Shown here piece by piece: positions 1-10,995 of a stretch of 64,000 nucleotides of DNA. Source of the DNA: Favolaschia claudopus (Eukaryota; Basidiomycota; Agaricomycetes; Agaricales; Mycenaceae); the NCBI GenBank assembly GCA_037176885.1, contig JAWWNJ010000123.1, positions 620,001 to 684,000 on the forward strand, written 5' to 3'. Made by a program: the position numbers and the translations under genes. A model generated the notes under the pieces. That model was not told the DNA's origin. It saw only the letters and a program-made list of their open reading frames with translations, and did no database searches. Numbering within the stretch: position 1 is the first letter of the stretch; the number at the start of each line of letters is the position of its first letter.

Positions 1-43
1 GAGATCACCTTTTGCCAATCCCCTTGGTCTGCCAGACCATCCA
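1..43. repeat. 43-bp terminal direct repeat, left copy
   Basis: Identical to 2708-2750. It begins GAGATCACC and ends GACCATCCA. It forms a hairpin with the adjacent GGATTGG at 44-50 (CCAATCC at 16-22 pairs with it). It marks the 3' end of the minus-strand element. Confidence 0.8.
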
Positions 44-310
44 GGATTGGCCTGAGCTTCACGAGAGAGAGGATTCGTAAGCAAGCCATTGATATATTGG
101 GCATGAACTTCAAAACGAAGCTCGCTGCACTCCGCTCAAAGGCGAGGGAGCCAAGGCAGCCCACAACCAACAGCTCACCATGAAGCAGCCACAGGCGGGC
201 GAAGACAGGGTGAAGCACCACAGGCTCCACAAGAAACTGAGGGGAATGGACAGCAACAAGGGGAGGGGAGGGGAGAGGAGGGGGGGGGGAGGGGGAGAGG
301 GGCAGGGGTG
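44..310. other. 3' untranslated region of the DIRS-like element, with a G-rich tract
   Basis: No ORF is supported. Bases 258-300 form a run of G blocks (GGGG-A-GGGG-A-GGGG... up to ten consecutive G), a clear potential G-quadruplex on the plus strand and a C/T tract in the sense of the element. Confidence 0.5.
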
Positions 311-2458
311 CTAGGAACGCACAATGACAATAGAGGGGGCAGTGACGGCGACACGGGCAGGGCGGGTACCGGACTTGCGGAGGGGCCAGTGGGGATACAG
401 CTTTGCTAGCGTGAGCCACCGGAACCTCGAAAGGGCATCTGCTACGGAATTTTCGTCTGTTGGGATCCAGACAGGGCGGAAAGTGAAGTCCTTCTGAACA
501 GCAAGGAGAGCGAACTGGCGGAAAAGCGCTTGGGTAGGAGGATGATCAATAGAGCCAGACTGCAGACAGGTAGAGATGGCCTCGTTATCAATACGAAAGA
601 TAACCTCCAACCCAGCCCAACAGTGACCCCAGACCTCCGCTGCCCGTAGCACAGCACGCATCTCCTTCCAATGGATTGGATGGCGTTCATACTTCACCGG
701 AACAGGTTCAGTGAAGAAAAGGTCACCACCTCCCCAGTAACCGCCCAAACCCAGCTTACCACTAGCATCCGTGAAGATCTCGATGGTGGGACGCGGGGGT
801 CCAATGGCGAAAATGCCATTGAAAGACGTGAGGAAGGTGTTCCACCACGCAATATCGAGTCGAGCAGAGGAAGGGAGACGGCGGCGCTGGTGACGGGGGA
901 GAAGTGAAAGGCGGCGCATGAAGTCCCGGATACGGCGGGTGAAGAATCGTCCAACGGGAATCACTGACTGAGCAAAGACGAGATGGCCACAGAGTTTCTC
1001 TAGGTCATGGTAGCTGGCAGTCCGACGAGACAGGCACCCATCCAGAAAGACAAGGAGGCGAGCAAGCTTATCTTTGGGCAGACGAGCCTGCATAGCAATG
1101 GTGTCCAGCTCAATGCCAAGGAACTCAAGGCAGTGGGTCGGACCCTCCTCCTTGTCGCTGGAGATTGAGAAGCCTAGCTCCTCCGCAACTGCCCGGAAGA
1201 CAGCACGACCATGACGAGCATACTCCACACCCCTGGAAGCGGGGGTGACATTGAGCCAATCATCTAGGTAGTGCTGAATAAGTGCCATGACCTCATCCCG
1301 AGAGAGGAGGACCCAGTGATGGGCCTCCGCAAAGTAATTGTAGATGCGGGGTCCCGTACGAACCCCAAAGGGCAGGAAGATGTCGAGGAATAGACGCTTT
1401 AACCACTCAAAGCCCATCAGGTGTATATGATCAGGGTGAATGGGAATATGCCTAAAGGCCGCCTCAAGGTCTGCCTTGTAGAGGAAAGACCGTTCGCCAG
1501 CCTGCCGGATGCGCTCAATCGCCCCCATGACAGCCTCATACACCAGATGGCCAAACTCCGCTGGGATAGCGTCGTTGACGGATGAGCCAGGAGGGTACGA
1601 GAGATGATGGATACGACGACGCTTCTCACTATATTTCTTGGGCACGGAGCCCAGCGGGGACAGGACAGGCTTCACAGCAGAGTCTGTGATATCGACAATA
1701 CGCCCCAGAGAAATCTCGTGAGCAATGTCTTTATCTACTGTCTCGGGAAATGCAAGTGCAGAAGGAAGAGGGGCAGGGGCAGAGGAGGAGGGAGGAGGCA
1801 TACGTGCAGGATCTACGCCTAGAAGGACACCATGGCGGATGGCAGAGACGAGGGTCTCAGCGAACACCCGATCTGGGTAATCAATGAGGGCGTGCGCCCA
1901 AGCCTCGGGGCGCAGCTTTGAGGGCGGCATTGGCTTTGAATGAGGAGTCGTGAGCGGAAAGAGGAGGTCTGTATTAGGGCGTGCTGGAGGAAGCAGTGGT
2001 GGTGGTGGCACCTCAAAAGTGGGAGCATGGTCAGATTCCACAATTTTGGCAGATGATGGGGGAGACAAGACTTCCCTGCTCGATTCCGAGCGAGGAGAGC
2101 CAGAAGCATCTCCCCCTCGCTCACCCGGCTTCACTAACACGCCAGCAGGGGGATTTTCCTGAGGCGGAATAGGCCGAGCCACATCTGGGGGCGTTGACAT
2201 ACGACGAGGGCATGAAGGTGCGATATGGGCACGCTCTCCACAATGAGAGCAGACATGGCGACGAGGACATCGACGTCGACCATCCCAGCAACCCCCAACA
2301 CGGTTGTGGCCCCAACAGATCTGTGTACGCACTGGAGCCCCAGCAATCATCAAGATTCTACCATCGTTTGGAGGAGTCCATGGTCCCCGGTCGGGGGTCC
2401 CCCAGCGCAAGAAACCATCAACATTGATAAGTCTGGGGAGGGGCCGAAGAGAAGGCAT
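311..2458 (-). CDS. DIRS-type reverse transcriptase / RNase H with N-terminal zinc knuckle
   Basis: A 715-residue uninterrupted ORF, unusual in a window where almost every other element ORF is broken. Residues ~48-83 hold a Cys/His cluster ending in the knuckle CSHCGERAHIAPSC (C-x2-C-x4-H-x4-C). A proline-rich linker follows to ~residue 190. The reverse transcriptase has KADLEAAFRHIPIH (first catalytic Asp) and the palm box YLDDW. The C-terminal RNase H begins IEIFTDASG, has an acidic residue in HWKEMRAVL and IDNEA, and closes with ADALSRF. The phrase HHLSYPPGSSVNDAIP is typical, from memory, of DIRS-like RTs of basidiomycetes. No protease, integrase or tyrosine recombinase is fused. The first ATG at 2458 was taken as start. 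An intact frame suggests recent activity or selection. Confidence 0.85.
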   Translation of the reverse strand: MPSLRPLPRLINVDGFLRWGTPDRGPWTPPNDGRILMIAGAPVRTQICWGHNRVGGCWDGRRRCPRRHVCSHCGERAHIAPSCPRRMSTPPDVARPIPPQENPPAGVLVKPGERGGDASGSPRSESSREVLSPPSSAKIVESDHAPTFEVPPPPLLPPARPNTDLLFPLTTPHSKPMPPSKLRPEAWAHALIDYPDRVFAETLVSAIRHGVLLGVDPARMPPPSSSAPAPLPSALAFPETVDKDIAHEISLGRIVDITDSAVKPVLSPLGSVPKKYSEKRRRIHHLSYPPGSSVNDAIPAEFGHLVYEAVMGAIERIRQAGERSFLYKADLEAAFRHIPIHPDHIHLMGFEWLKRLFLDIFLPFGVRTGPRIYNYFAEAHHWVLLSRDEVMALIQHYLDDWLNVTPASRGVEYARHGRAVFRAVAEELGFSISSDKEEGPTHCLEFLGIELDTIAMQARLPKDKLARLLVFLDGCLSRRTASYHDLEKLCGHLVFAQSVIPVGRFFTRRIRDFMRRLSLLPRHQRRRLPSSARLDIAWWNTFLTSFNGIFAIGPPRPTIEIFTDASGKLGLGGYWGGGDLFFTEPVPVKYERHPIHWKEMRAVLRAAEVWGHCWAGLEVIFRIDNEAISTCLQSGSIDHPPTQALFRQFALLAVQKDFTFRPVWIPTDENSVADALSRFRWLTLAKLYPHWPLRKSGTRPARVAVTAPSIVIVRS

Positions 2459-2707
2459 CGAGGTCGACCAGCCGAAGGTGGGGGAGAAGACGAGAGAGCG
2501 GCGTGAGCACCCAGAAGAAAGGCGGAGAAAACACGAGAAAAGAGGGATGACGGCGACGGGGGGAGAAGACTAGTAGCAGGGGACGAGACTCAGGGTCATG
2601 GAGGGGGACTGGACAAGGGAAAGTCTCAAAGAGACGGAGTCGCCGCGCCAAAAGCGCGATGTGCGGAGGTGGGCGAGACGAAGAGAATGAGGAGACATGT
2701 GACTGAT

Positions 2708-2750
2708 GAGATCACCTTTTGCCAATCCCCTTGGTCTGCCAGACCATCCA
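2708..2750. repeat. 43-bp terminal direct repeat, right copy
   Basis: Identical to bases 1-43. Bases 2459-2707 between it and the ORF start are the 5' leader of the minus-strand element and hold no further ORF. Confidence 0.8.
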
Positions 2751-4714
2751 TGACTCTTCTCACTTGGACAGGTAAGGTCCAGTCAGTTCACAAGAACTAT
2801 GTGTCTGCATGAAACGAGGTGAGTCGTAGCGAGTCGGTCTAATTGAACTAAATCTTACCGACATTTTCACAATGGTCAAGCGTATTGAACAAATCAAGTG
2901 TCTATAGTACGAGCCAAGGTAAGTACTAATTAGTAGCGAGCTGTTCAAATCTCAACTCAATTTTGGCTGACCTTTATGTTAGTGACCACCTCGGAAATCC
3001 AGCGCGGGTAATTGAAGTTCAATGCGTCGTGTCCTGTTGATTCAATGGAGTTCGTGTTCGACAACTTGAAGCCAAGCCTCCGGGTACACAGCTCTCAGGC
3101 TGGGCGTTCACTGAGTTTGCCCACTGCTGATCCGACCAACTAAATCGAAGGTAAGCGCACATTCGATTCAATTCACTTGAGGCTAATTGAAGTTGCGGGT
3201 ACCCGGGTTCCGGGTCAAGTCGGTCCTCATTGCTCAACATACGAGTCAGTACGACGTGAGTTCACAAGTGTCAACTACAAATACAGCGACTGAGAACTTC
3301 AAGCGAGTGTCCGTTTGTACCCAAATTTGATCTAACATTCAAGTGAGTTGCGCTCGTTCTGTGAGTATCTCGAGTATCTCGATCACTGACAGAACGAGGG
3401 CAAATTCGCTGTTGAGCTAAATAATCTATCCGCCTTCTCGGTCCCAAGTACGTCTCAACTTACTGGGTAGGTAGTACACGGATTCAAGTTGTTGAACTAC
3501 ACTTTGTTTGACATCTACAAGTCGGAGTCGGTGGTTTGTAGTACTTACGCGCCGGTCTGGCAAAGAAATACTTGAAGGCCGTTTGGGCCAAGTTTGGGCT
3601 CCTAGTACTTAGTCGATTTGGCACTGAGAACTCCAGTTCAACAGTGTTAGTGGCTTTCAAGCGCAGCAAGCATCATGGGATCATCTAGCTGTGGAATTTC
3701 GGAGGTATAATGTAATCTCAATGATGAATGATGATTTCTGCGCCCTCATAAGCTGACCCCCAATTGTACTGATTTTATTCTGTGGTCGCTTTCCTGAGCA
3801 AACCTCCCACAGCCACTCGGCAACGTGCGGCCAACGCGAGTGCCCGGGTCTGAATGCCCGATCGGGCAGTTTCCGGCCATCAAACGAGCGTGGTGCTCTG
3901 GCTTTCCATGGCTTGTGACTTAATCGCACCACGAGTAGAAAAAAAAAAAAAAAAAACACGTGATAGTGTGACACGTTCTTTTTCTTTCGTACCACAATGG
4001 ATTGCGAATTGATCCACCCGCACTTATCTATGTTCAGCATGCTGGAAAATATCCTCGATGATGTATGTTCCAGCCCTGAGGTCCAGGGCCAGAGCACTGC
4101 GCAGAAGTGACTGATGTTCAATAGAGCCGTGAACCCGAATACCACGTAGCTAGCTTCCGCCAGGATCAAGCCAGGATTGCAATGCGGGAAATGACAGTGA
4201 GTGCATTGTGTTCCTCGCCCGGATCCTCGACCTGATTCGTTTAATCAGTCAGTTATCGTACATGCAGACAGAGCTCCCGCTCATTGTGTGCCACTCCACA
4301 GGTCATCTTCCGCATCTAGTATTGTATTCAACGCTTGACAGTGAGTCAACAAACATCATCGAAGATTATGCGAACCATCTGCTTTCGTGAGGAACAAAGC
4401 TTGCTTCTACACTGAAACTCACTGTACTATTGTAGTTGGATGCTTCAAGAGCATGATTCCTTGTTCCAGGCTTTGTATTAATGGAAGTCGTGCTCTTAAT
4501 GCTGTGATTAAGCTATTAGTGTCAAAACCAACGGGAAGTGAGCGAGCTAAACACAATTCCCAAACGGACCCGCCTTCGCAGAGCATGATGCCTTTTGCCA
4601 TCGAGAACTTCTATTACTCAATGCCAAAAACGCCATAGATTTGATGGTGGCCAAGTGCCAAGCTTTTCCTCAGCTGTCGGACTCGGAGCCGGTCGACGAG
4701 GGATCCACTCTTTC
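2751..4714. other. gene-free stretch
   Basis: Nothing codes convincingly here. 2760-3660 is rich in short CAAGT/ACTTG words in both orientations, as in an old degenerate repeat. An A18 tract at 3938-3955 could be the tail of a small retroposon, but no body or target duplication is recognisable. Confidence 0.4.
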
Positions 4715-4967
4715 GGGAACTTCTCCATTCCGAGGGTGATGGCAAAACGGTCGAGGTTCCCACGGTGGGTCATTGTTTTTCCTCCTCCAAGGGGAAATCC
4801 CTCGGCCGGGAGAACGCGTTTTCGGCACCCAGAAAAGCCTCGGAATGCGCCGAAAACGCGTTTTCCCGGCCGAGGGTTTTCCCCTTGAGGAGAGGAAAAA
4901 CCGTCATGGCCCGTGGGAACTCCGACCGTTTGCGATTATCGATCACCCTCGGAATGGAGAAGTTCCC
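4715..4967. repeat. 253-bp near-complete palindrome (foldback element)
   Basis: Left arm 4715-4826 begins GGGAACTTCTCCATTCCGAG; right arm 4849-4967 ends with its reverse complement. The loop is only ~22 bp. The arms pair almost throughout, including GAACGCGTTTTCGGC near the loop. No clear target duplication flanks it. It is probably a miniature foldback transposon; a transcript would form a long hairpin. Confidence 0.7.
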
Positions 4968-5265
4968 ACAGGGGGGTCTGCCGAAGTCACTGAAAAAAAA
5001 AAAAATTGACCCCCGGTGCGGATTTCGCGGATCGGTGTACCCTTGTGACTCGTCACTGTTTTGGCAGGTGCACCAAAATGTGGTTTCGGACTCTTGAAAA
5101 AAACTGTCAAAAGTTGTATAGTGAAAGTGGAGTAGTTTTCGATTTTGGAGCGAATGAGCTTCACTTGTTTTTCGTTTTTGCGAAAAATCAAGTTGGGCTC
5201 AATGAATTCTACACTGAAAATGGGCCAACTTTCACTGAGAAAGATATTCGTCAATCCAGGTGCCT

Positions 5266-5307
5266 GTGACGCGTGACAGACGAATTGATCGAAATAGTAC
5301 AGTATTT
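5266..5307. repeat. 42-bp dispersed repeat, copy 1
   Basis: A stretch starting CTGTGACGCGTGACAGACGA is repeated with one mismatch at 53048-53089. The surrounding sequence differs. Confidence 0.6.
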
Positions 5308-7366
5308 CCGAGTCAGTGTAAGCGCCTGCGAAAAAAAATGTCATTCTCATTACTTTCCGGAACGACTGTAACCAGAAACAGCCTCAGCGGCCTTGGAATG
5401 GGGCTCATTAACCATGTCTGTGGATGCCTATGTACATAGGTCTGCACCGGGATGAGCACACTATGCACTCAACATCTGGTGGACTTAAGAAAAAAAAAAG
5501 GAGTAGTTGTTTCATGACGAAAATTCATGATGTTTTGTCATGAATCCATATGTCACAAAAGCAACTTTCTGAGCATTAATTAAATAGCCGAGTCCCACTC
5601 CCACTGTTCTGGGATATACTTGGGATATACTCTTTTCGCACCTCTGCAAGACTCGTACACCCATGGCTTCCGACCATCAGCGTCGACACATTCAGAGTGG
5701 AACTGACAAGAAGTGAGCGCTGTACATGTAAGAAATGAGAGGCATACCCAGACTGGCTCGCATTCCGCCCTGCCAGTGCTGCAAAAATTGCCGTGCATGC
5801 CTTAATCACCGAGGGTAAATACAATCAAATATCAATAACTCGCGTTAGCCGGCCTTACAGTGATTCCATCGCTTGTGGGCACTGGAATTTGTTACACATT
5901 CACTGGGGATTCATTCTAACCGCTGAAACAAGCGTAAAAAAGCAAATCCAAAATTCATATAAAACTTTTTTTTCGAGCCCGAGGGGACCCCCCTCCCCCT
6001 CGTCCAAATTAGGAAATTTCTTATCATGGAAGCCCCTTGGTGGATATGCTCGAAAATGCCATCATCATCCAAAAGACCCACCGCCAGCTTACGCCGGCTT
6101 CAATCAGACTGTAACTACAACTCGAAGCAGACAATAGAAACGTGCAATCCAGCCGCAATTGGACCCAGAACTGTTTGACTCAGAGGTGAGAGCCTAGCAA
6201 TCATGGTGTAACGCCAACAAGACCTGCCTGGACCAAGGAACACGCTGGCAGAGAATAAACTTGTGGCCTTTCCGCGTGCCTCAATATCCCAGATGACGCC
6301 TGAAAGGTCCATAATGGCCTCCGGCTCCTCTCCCTCCAAGCGCACTCCAGCCAGTCAAACACGACTGCAACTGCTCATTTAGTGCTAGGAGAAACATGGG
6401 ATTGATATCTAATTTGTAGGCTTCAGCTTTTACTCTCGCTCGATGCAGAAGGACTATTGCCATCCAACCTCCGTTCTCCTTCTAAATAACTCGCAATCTC
6501 AGTGCACTTGAACTCCCACAATGAACGCCGCGAGGTGTCTGTAATTTGGCAGAAGCTTGGCCAGCGCCGAGACAGAGAATTGATTTGTTTTAAATCATAG
6601 GCGTACAAAGCCAAAAATGCATATCTCCACTCTATAGTCCTGTCCATTTCCTTATCCTGAACATCTTCGCCTCAACTTGAACGATCAAATCATATAGGGT
6701 TCCCACGGTTCAATAAATTTTGCTTAGAACTTGACTCGATTCCCTTCGAGCTGGACCCTAGCTATCCAGATTCTGAGTAAAGATGACGCAGAGATTCGAT
6801 TTGAAGCAGTGTTTGATCTTTCTCGACTCCTCAGTAGGTTCTTTGCGCTGCGTAGAAGTGAATCGAAAGTTCAGAATTCAACCCTTGCGATTGGGAGAAA
6901 TTGAAAACAATCCTCGAGCTGCAGGTATCATGAAGGTGAAACGCGAGAATACTGTGTGGAATGATACAGCGCATGCGCTCAGCAGGCGAGTCAGCAGCTC
7001 GCCCGATTCCGAGATGACCACAAAATTGTGATATAGACATTGGAAGCAATTTCGATTGGGGTGGCTACCCTCTTGAACAAGTCTCTCCCTTTGACGTGGT
7101 ATACGGGTCTGGAGCTTAGCCATATATTTAGATGTGCTTTGACTGGTTCGTTAATGGGTTTTTGAGTGATGGTCAATCGCGCCAACTGAGCCAACTCCAC
7201 CAAAATTATACACGTCGATATTGTGATCGCATTGCGTTGTGAGATTGAGCAAAACGCAACGGGGAGACACAGGCCTTCAACCTCGCTACCATTTCCGGGT
7301 CTCAGTCAGAGCACAATAAATGAAATAAGTACTCAACGTTTCAACAACTTTCGCCTTAATACTAGC
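5308..7366. other. gene-free stretch with repeat fragments
   Basis: 5507-5575 matches the subterminal TTCATGACGAAAATTCATGA region of the CACTA-like element at 47.1-48.0 kb. 5583-5601 repeats the GCCGAGTCCCACTCCCAC word found at the ends of the 28.26-28.84 kb element. No gene is supported in the rest. Confidence 0.4.
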
Positions 7367-7719
7367 CACTGTGAAAACATCGGCGCCTGATTTTCATGTA
7401 CCTAGACAATGAATTAGTTATCTCATGGGAATGCCCATGATTTTTGTGTTTCATGTATCCCAGAGTAATGAGGCCCCATTCAACGAAATTCAGTGGATGC
7501 GCACCCCCTCGAAAAATCATGGACTTTGACATAAAAATCACAGCGCCGTCCAGGGCAAAAAAAAAGCACAAAAACGTCCAAGTCCAAATGCCGATTGCCG
7601 GGCAGTGACGTCAGAGCTCCGCATCCGCAGCACATATGCTGCGGACGCTCTCACACTCTCTTGTTCCCCTACCACCACCACCACCACCACCATCTCGCCA
7701 ACTCGTCGTCGCCATCGCT

Positions 7720-7750
<31 letters not shown>

Positions 7751-8519
7751 CCCCCGCTCTATCCCTCCCTCTCTTGCTAGAGTCAACACTGACGTAGCAG
7801 ATCCCGCCAGCAACAACGCCCACACAAGTTGGTTAGACACGCGGAGAATACGGGGCAGCCTGCATGCGAGGGGTGGGCTGGATTTGCGAACCGTGGTACG
7901 TGACGTACGTCAACAAAGTGGATAGTCTTCAAACTTGCACTGACTGCTTGTCGTGATCTCAGGAACTTGTCGCGACAGCTACAACGTTTCCGGCAACGAA
8001 GGTCAACACGATGATACGGCAGTAGGCCGAGACGGATGGCCAGGAGCGGGCGTCATTGATGTGTCGATGTGTATTGATTTATGTCTATATCTTCACTGAC
8101 ACCATCTAGTCGCAGGACGTTAGCTCTCTCTCTCCGGTCTGATGGGCGAGAAGTGTCGCCGTTGAGCGCTGAGCAAGGGTGTCAAGTGCAATCTGAATCG
8201 TAGCTGCCGTACTGTACCATTTGTACCTATATAGTCTCAATATCATATATTTTTCCTATAAATTTAATTCGCCCTCCCTCGATTTTAATGTACGATGCCC
8301 ATGATTTGAGACGGTGCTCTGAACTTTTAAATGATTTTCATGTACTCAGAACATTAAAAGGGCACATGAAAACGTCAAAAAAGAGTATGATTTTATTTTA
8401 GCGCCAGGTACATGAAAATCCGGGGACGACGACTGATTTTCAGAGTGTGGGTACATGAAAATCGAGGTACCAAGGTACATGATTTTCATGTGCCCGCATC
8501 TTCACAGTGTAGTGAGTGC
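7367..8519. mobile_element. CACTA-like non-autonomous element
   Basis: The termini are CACTGTGAA... and ...TTCACAGTG. Subterminal regions on both sides carry repeated GGTACATGAAAATC / GATTTTCATGTACC words (around 7385-7450 and 8330-8495), the arrangement typical of EnSpm/CACTA elements. The centre (7676-7757) has a CAC trinucleotide run followed by a GTCGCC-type run. No transposase is present. A 3-bp duplication is not clean (TAG one base off on the left), so end placement is tentative. Confidence 0.45.
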
Positions 8520-8839
8520 CAAGATAACGGATTCATTTGTCGAGATCGTAGAACTGCTTGTTCTGCACGCGATTGGTCCAATAAATGAGCGCTACACCTA
8601 TTCCTTATGTGAGATTTACTACCCGCGACTGCGAGTTTCCATTTCATATATGGTGAAGATTGGGTTAAGAGGTGGGTTTTGGGGTCCTGGCAGCCTAAAC
8701 GGCCGACCAGCCATAGGACCCCCAAAATTCAAGAAACTTGATGCAAATTCAAATTCAATTCAGCCGGCTTTCGCGATCACCTCAGCAAATTGAACGCGTT
8801 CTCTCCGGCCGATGCACAGCTTCATCTCGCTTTCCTCCC

Positions 8840-9390
8840 ACCATGACCTCCACACCTTTGAGACGTTTCCTCTGCAGCATACTCGGTCCCCTCCTCGACG
8901 CAGACAACGGAGACATTTTTCATGTCTATCAGCAAGCCGCTGATGCACCGGACGATCCGTGGCTCGGCATTCTCGAGCACTGGCGCCAAAATCTTTCGCG
9001 CTGTTGTGATTCCGGCGTCCCGCTATTGGCGGCACCAGGATTTCACTTGCTTGGTTAAACTCTATCGGTTCCGGTACGTTTCCTTGATGTTAGAGTGAAG
9101 TCTACGTCTATAACAAGCATCAAAAGTTTCTACGCCGACGAGATGGCTGATTCAGCAGCTGCGTTGGACATACCACCCATCTTTCGCACACAAAACCGGT
9201 GTGCTTTCCCACGTATCGAAGCTCTCGGGCTACTTCTCGCACGCTTCCGCTCTGCAGGCGACATGTTCGAGCTATCCATGCAGTACAATCGCTCCCAGGC
9301 CGCCATCAGCCAGCTAATTAATGAGCTGTCGGAGTTCTTGGACGAGCGCTGGAGCCATCTACTGAGTCCCAAACCCTCCACAACCCTCAT
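8840..9390 (+). pseudogene. PIF/Harbinger-type transposase, N-terminal fragment
   Basis: Two exons can be read. The first ends in a frame reading RYWRHQDFTCLVKLYRFR. A 44-bp intron (9074-9117, GTACGT...AAG) follows. The second exon continues with ADEMADSAAALDIPPIFRTQ and then NRSQAAISQLINELSEFLDE. This pattern of a leucine-rich helix, FRTxNR and a NRSQxAIS helix-turn-helix resembles the N-terminal region of fungal HARBI1-like transposases (family knowledge from memory). The DDE catalytic part is missing: coding signal stops near 9390. The start is undetermined because the upstream frame is interrupted. Confidence 0.5.
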
Positions 9391-9399
9391 GGTATGCCA

Positions 9400-10560
9400 T
9401 CACCTAAAATAATGGAATGTGGGACAAAATTCGGGGGCAAAACAAATGATATTCAAGTTCATATAGATACATCGTATCGACATCGTATCGATGCCCTGGC
9501 TATTCGCCAGTCCAGTAGACTCGCTAAGTCTCGTCCATGGTTTATACACAAATGGCAAAATGCCCAAGGGCCTTCCGAAACTAGAATTTTTGAATGTACT
9601 CTACTCAAGATATGAAGCTATGTCGAAATCGGAGCAGGATTCTACTCTACCTTACTGACAATGAGGGGTAGAGTGGGTGTTGAGGTAGATACGAAAACAT
9701 TATTCCCTGATTTGGGAATTTGCTATCGCACAGCCATCACGGATATGGCAATCTCCCACGGAGGTTCAGTCACGGGCGACATGCTGAATTTCGTTTTGTG
9801 TGCTACAAGGCTTCAAACCCCTCAAAACCATCCAGAGCATCCATACTTCATTCATTTGACACCAAAACCGCCGAATTGTTGCAGCTGTGGCCATTTTGAT
9901 CGCGGGAACATCACGTGAAATCACCGTTTTTTTGATTTGATTTGAAGTTCCTGGCTACGGAGGCGCTATGCAGTTACATTGCAGTACCGTAGGGGTTGGC
10001 GGGGATTTCGTAGAGTAGGTATGTAGTTTGGAAACGGTATAGACTACAACGAGAGATTTGAGGGTTTTAGCGTTTCTGAGTGCCCATAGTCCATTTTGTG
10101 TCATATGCGAGGGCTAACTTATAACTGCAATGTACAGGGTCTTTAATAGTTCTGGAGGCCTCAAACTGTGTTGATCAACTACAAATCAGAAGTACACGAA
10201 TAACAGTTGGGACACTTCAAGGCCTCATAGCGTTGTTTGTCGAGGGTGGATGGGGAATATCTTGATCAAGGAGGGTCGACTTTTTTTTATGTAATTCCAC
10301 CTATTTTTCCTTCGGCATTGAAGGGTATATATAGCCACATGTAGCACACATCCCTAAATATTTTGAGGAATTATGAGCCGGCGCGGCTGGGAGGATGAAG
10401 CTTCCGAAGTGGGGACACGAAGTGAACTCGATTTTGGCAGGCGTTTGGCAGGGTCACAAAATGTCACAAAAACATCCTTTTCATTTGTCTAGTCCGCTAC
10501 ATGCAACGTATCGCTCTCAAAATCGATATACGGGGTCAAGATGTAGGAAGAATTGTCGAT
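9400..10560. other. gene-free stretch
   Basis: No ORF or repeat relation was found that I can support. It may contain the 5' end of the pogo-like transposon that follows, but I could not find a matching inverted repeat near 14.1-14.6 kb. Confidence 0.3.
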
Positions 10561-10790
10561 GATTTTTTCTGAGCACCGGAGAGAAAAAACGGGGCGAGGA
10601 TCAGAGAAGAGTTCACTTCACGGGTCAAGGACACATAACGGGTTAGGATAGTAGCGGCGGCGGTGCAGGAGTGGGACAGGGAGAAGCAAAAAATCCCCAT
10701 CGTCACGGAGTGGGCACTCGTCCAGTTCATGCGTGAATCCGCGGATCGAGGTTTCCCATTCATCCATCGACAGATAGAGCAGTATGCCAA

Positions 10791-10928
10791 TGTGGTGGGG
10801 TCCCGGGGTCGCTAGGGATGGCCCTCCGCAGGTAGCTGGACGCGGACGACAATGGCAAGAGGCAAGGCAATAGATACACACGCTGTCTACATCACATGAC
10901 TATCTACCCGACCAAACACCCTACCACA
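10791..10928 (-). repeat. LTR of the mini-retrotransposon (3' LTR on the minus strand)
   Basis: 138 bp, identical to 12081-12218, with TG...CA ends on both strands. Confidence 0.9.
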
Positions 10929-10995
10929 TGTGCCCAACACAAAATGGCGACGTCCTCGTCGCCCAAAAGCTCGAAGAAAACCAAGAAAAACCTCC

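Larger units (their letters stand above)
1..2750 (-). mobile_element. DIRS-like single-ORF retroelement bounded by 43-bp direct repeats
   Basis: A minus-strand RT/RNase H ORF lies between two identical 43-bp direct repeats (1-43 and 2708-2750). The RT and RNase H are of the DIRS/tyrosine-recombinase retroelement type, but no tyrosine recombinase or methyltransferase ORF is present, so the element is either truncated or non-autonomous. The left repeat starts at base 1 of the window, so the repeat may extend beyond it. The repeat contains the near-palindrome GGTCTGCCAGACC. Sequence at 44-112 recurs as a diverged fragment at 63480-63545, so the 3' region is dispersed. Confidence 0.65.

Noticed and set aside
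3681..4169. 162-codon minus-strand ORF with a polyphenylalanine run
   Set aside because: The run is the complement of an A18 tract; no domain, no splice context.
7538..7840. coding regions over the CAC/GTCGCC repeats
   Set aside because: Frames arise from simple repeats (poly-His, poly-Arg/Thr).
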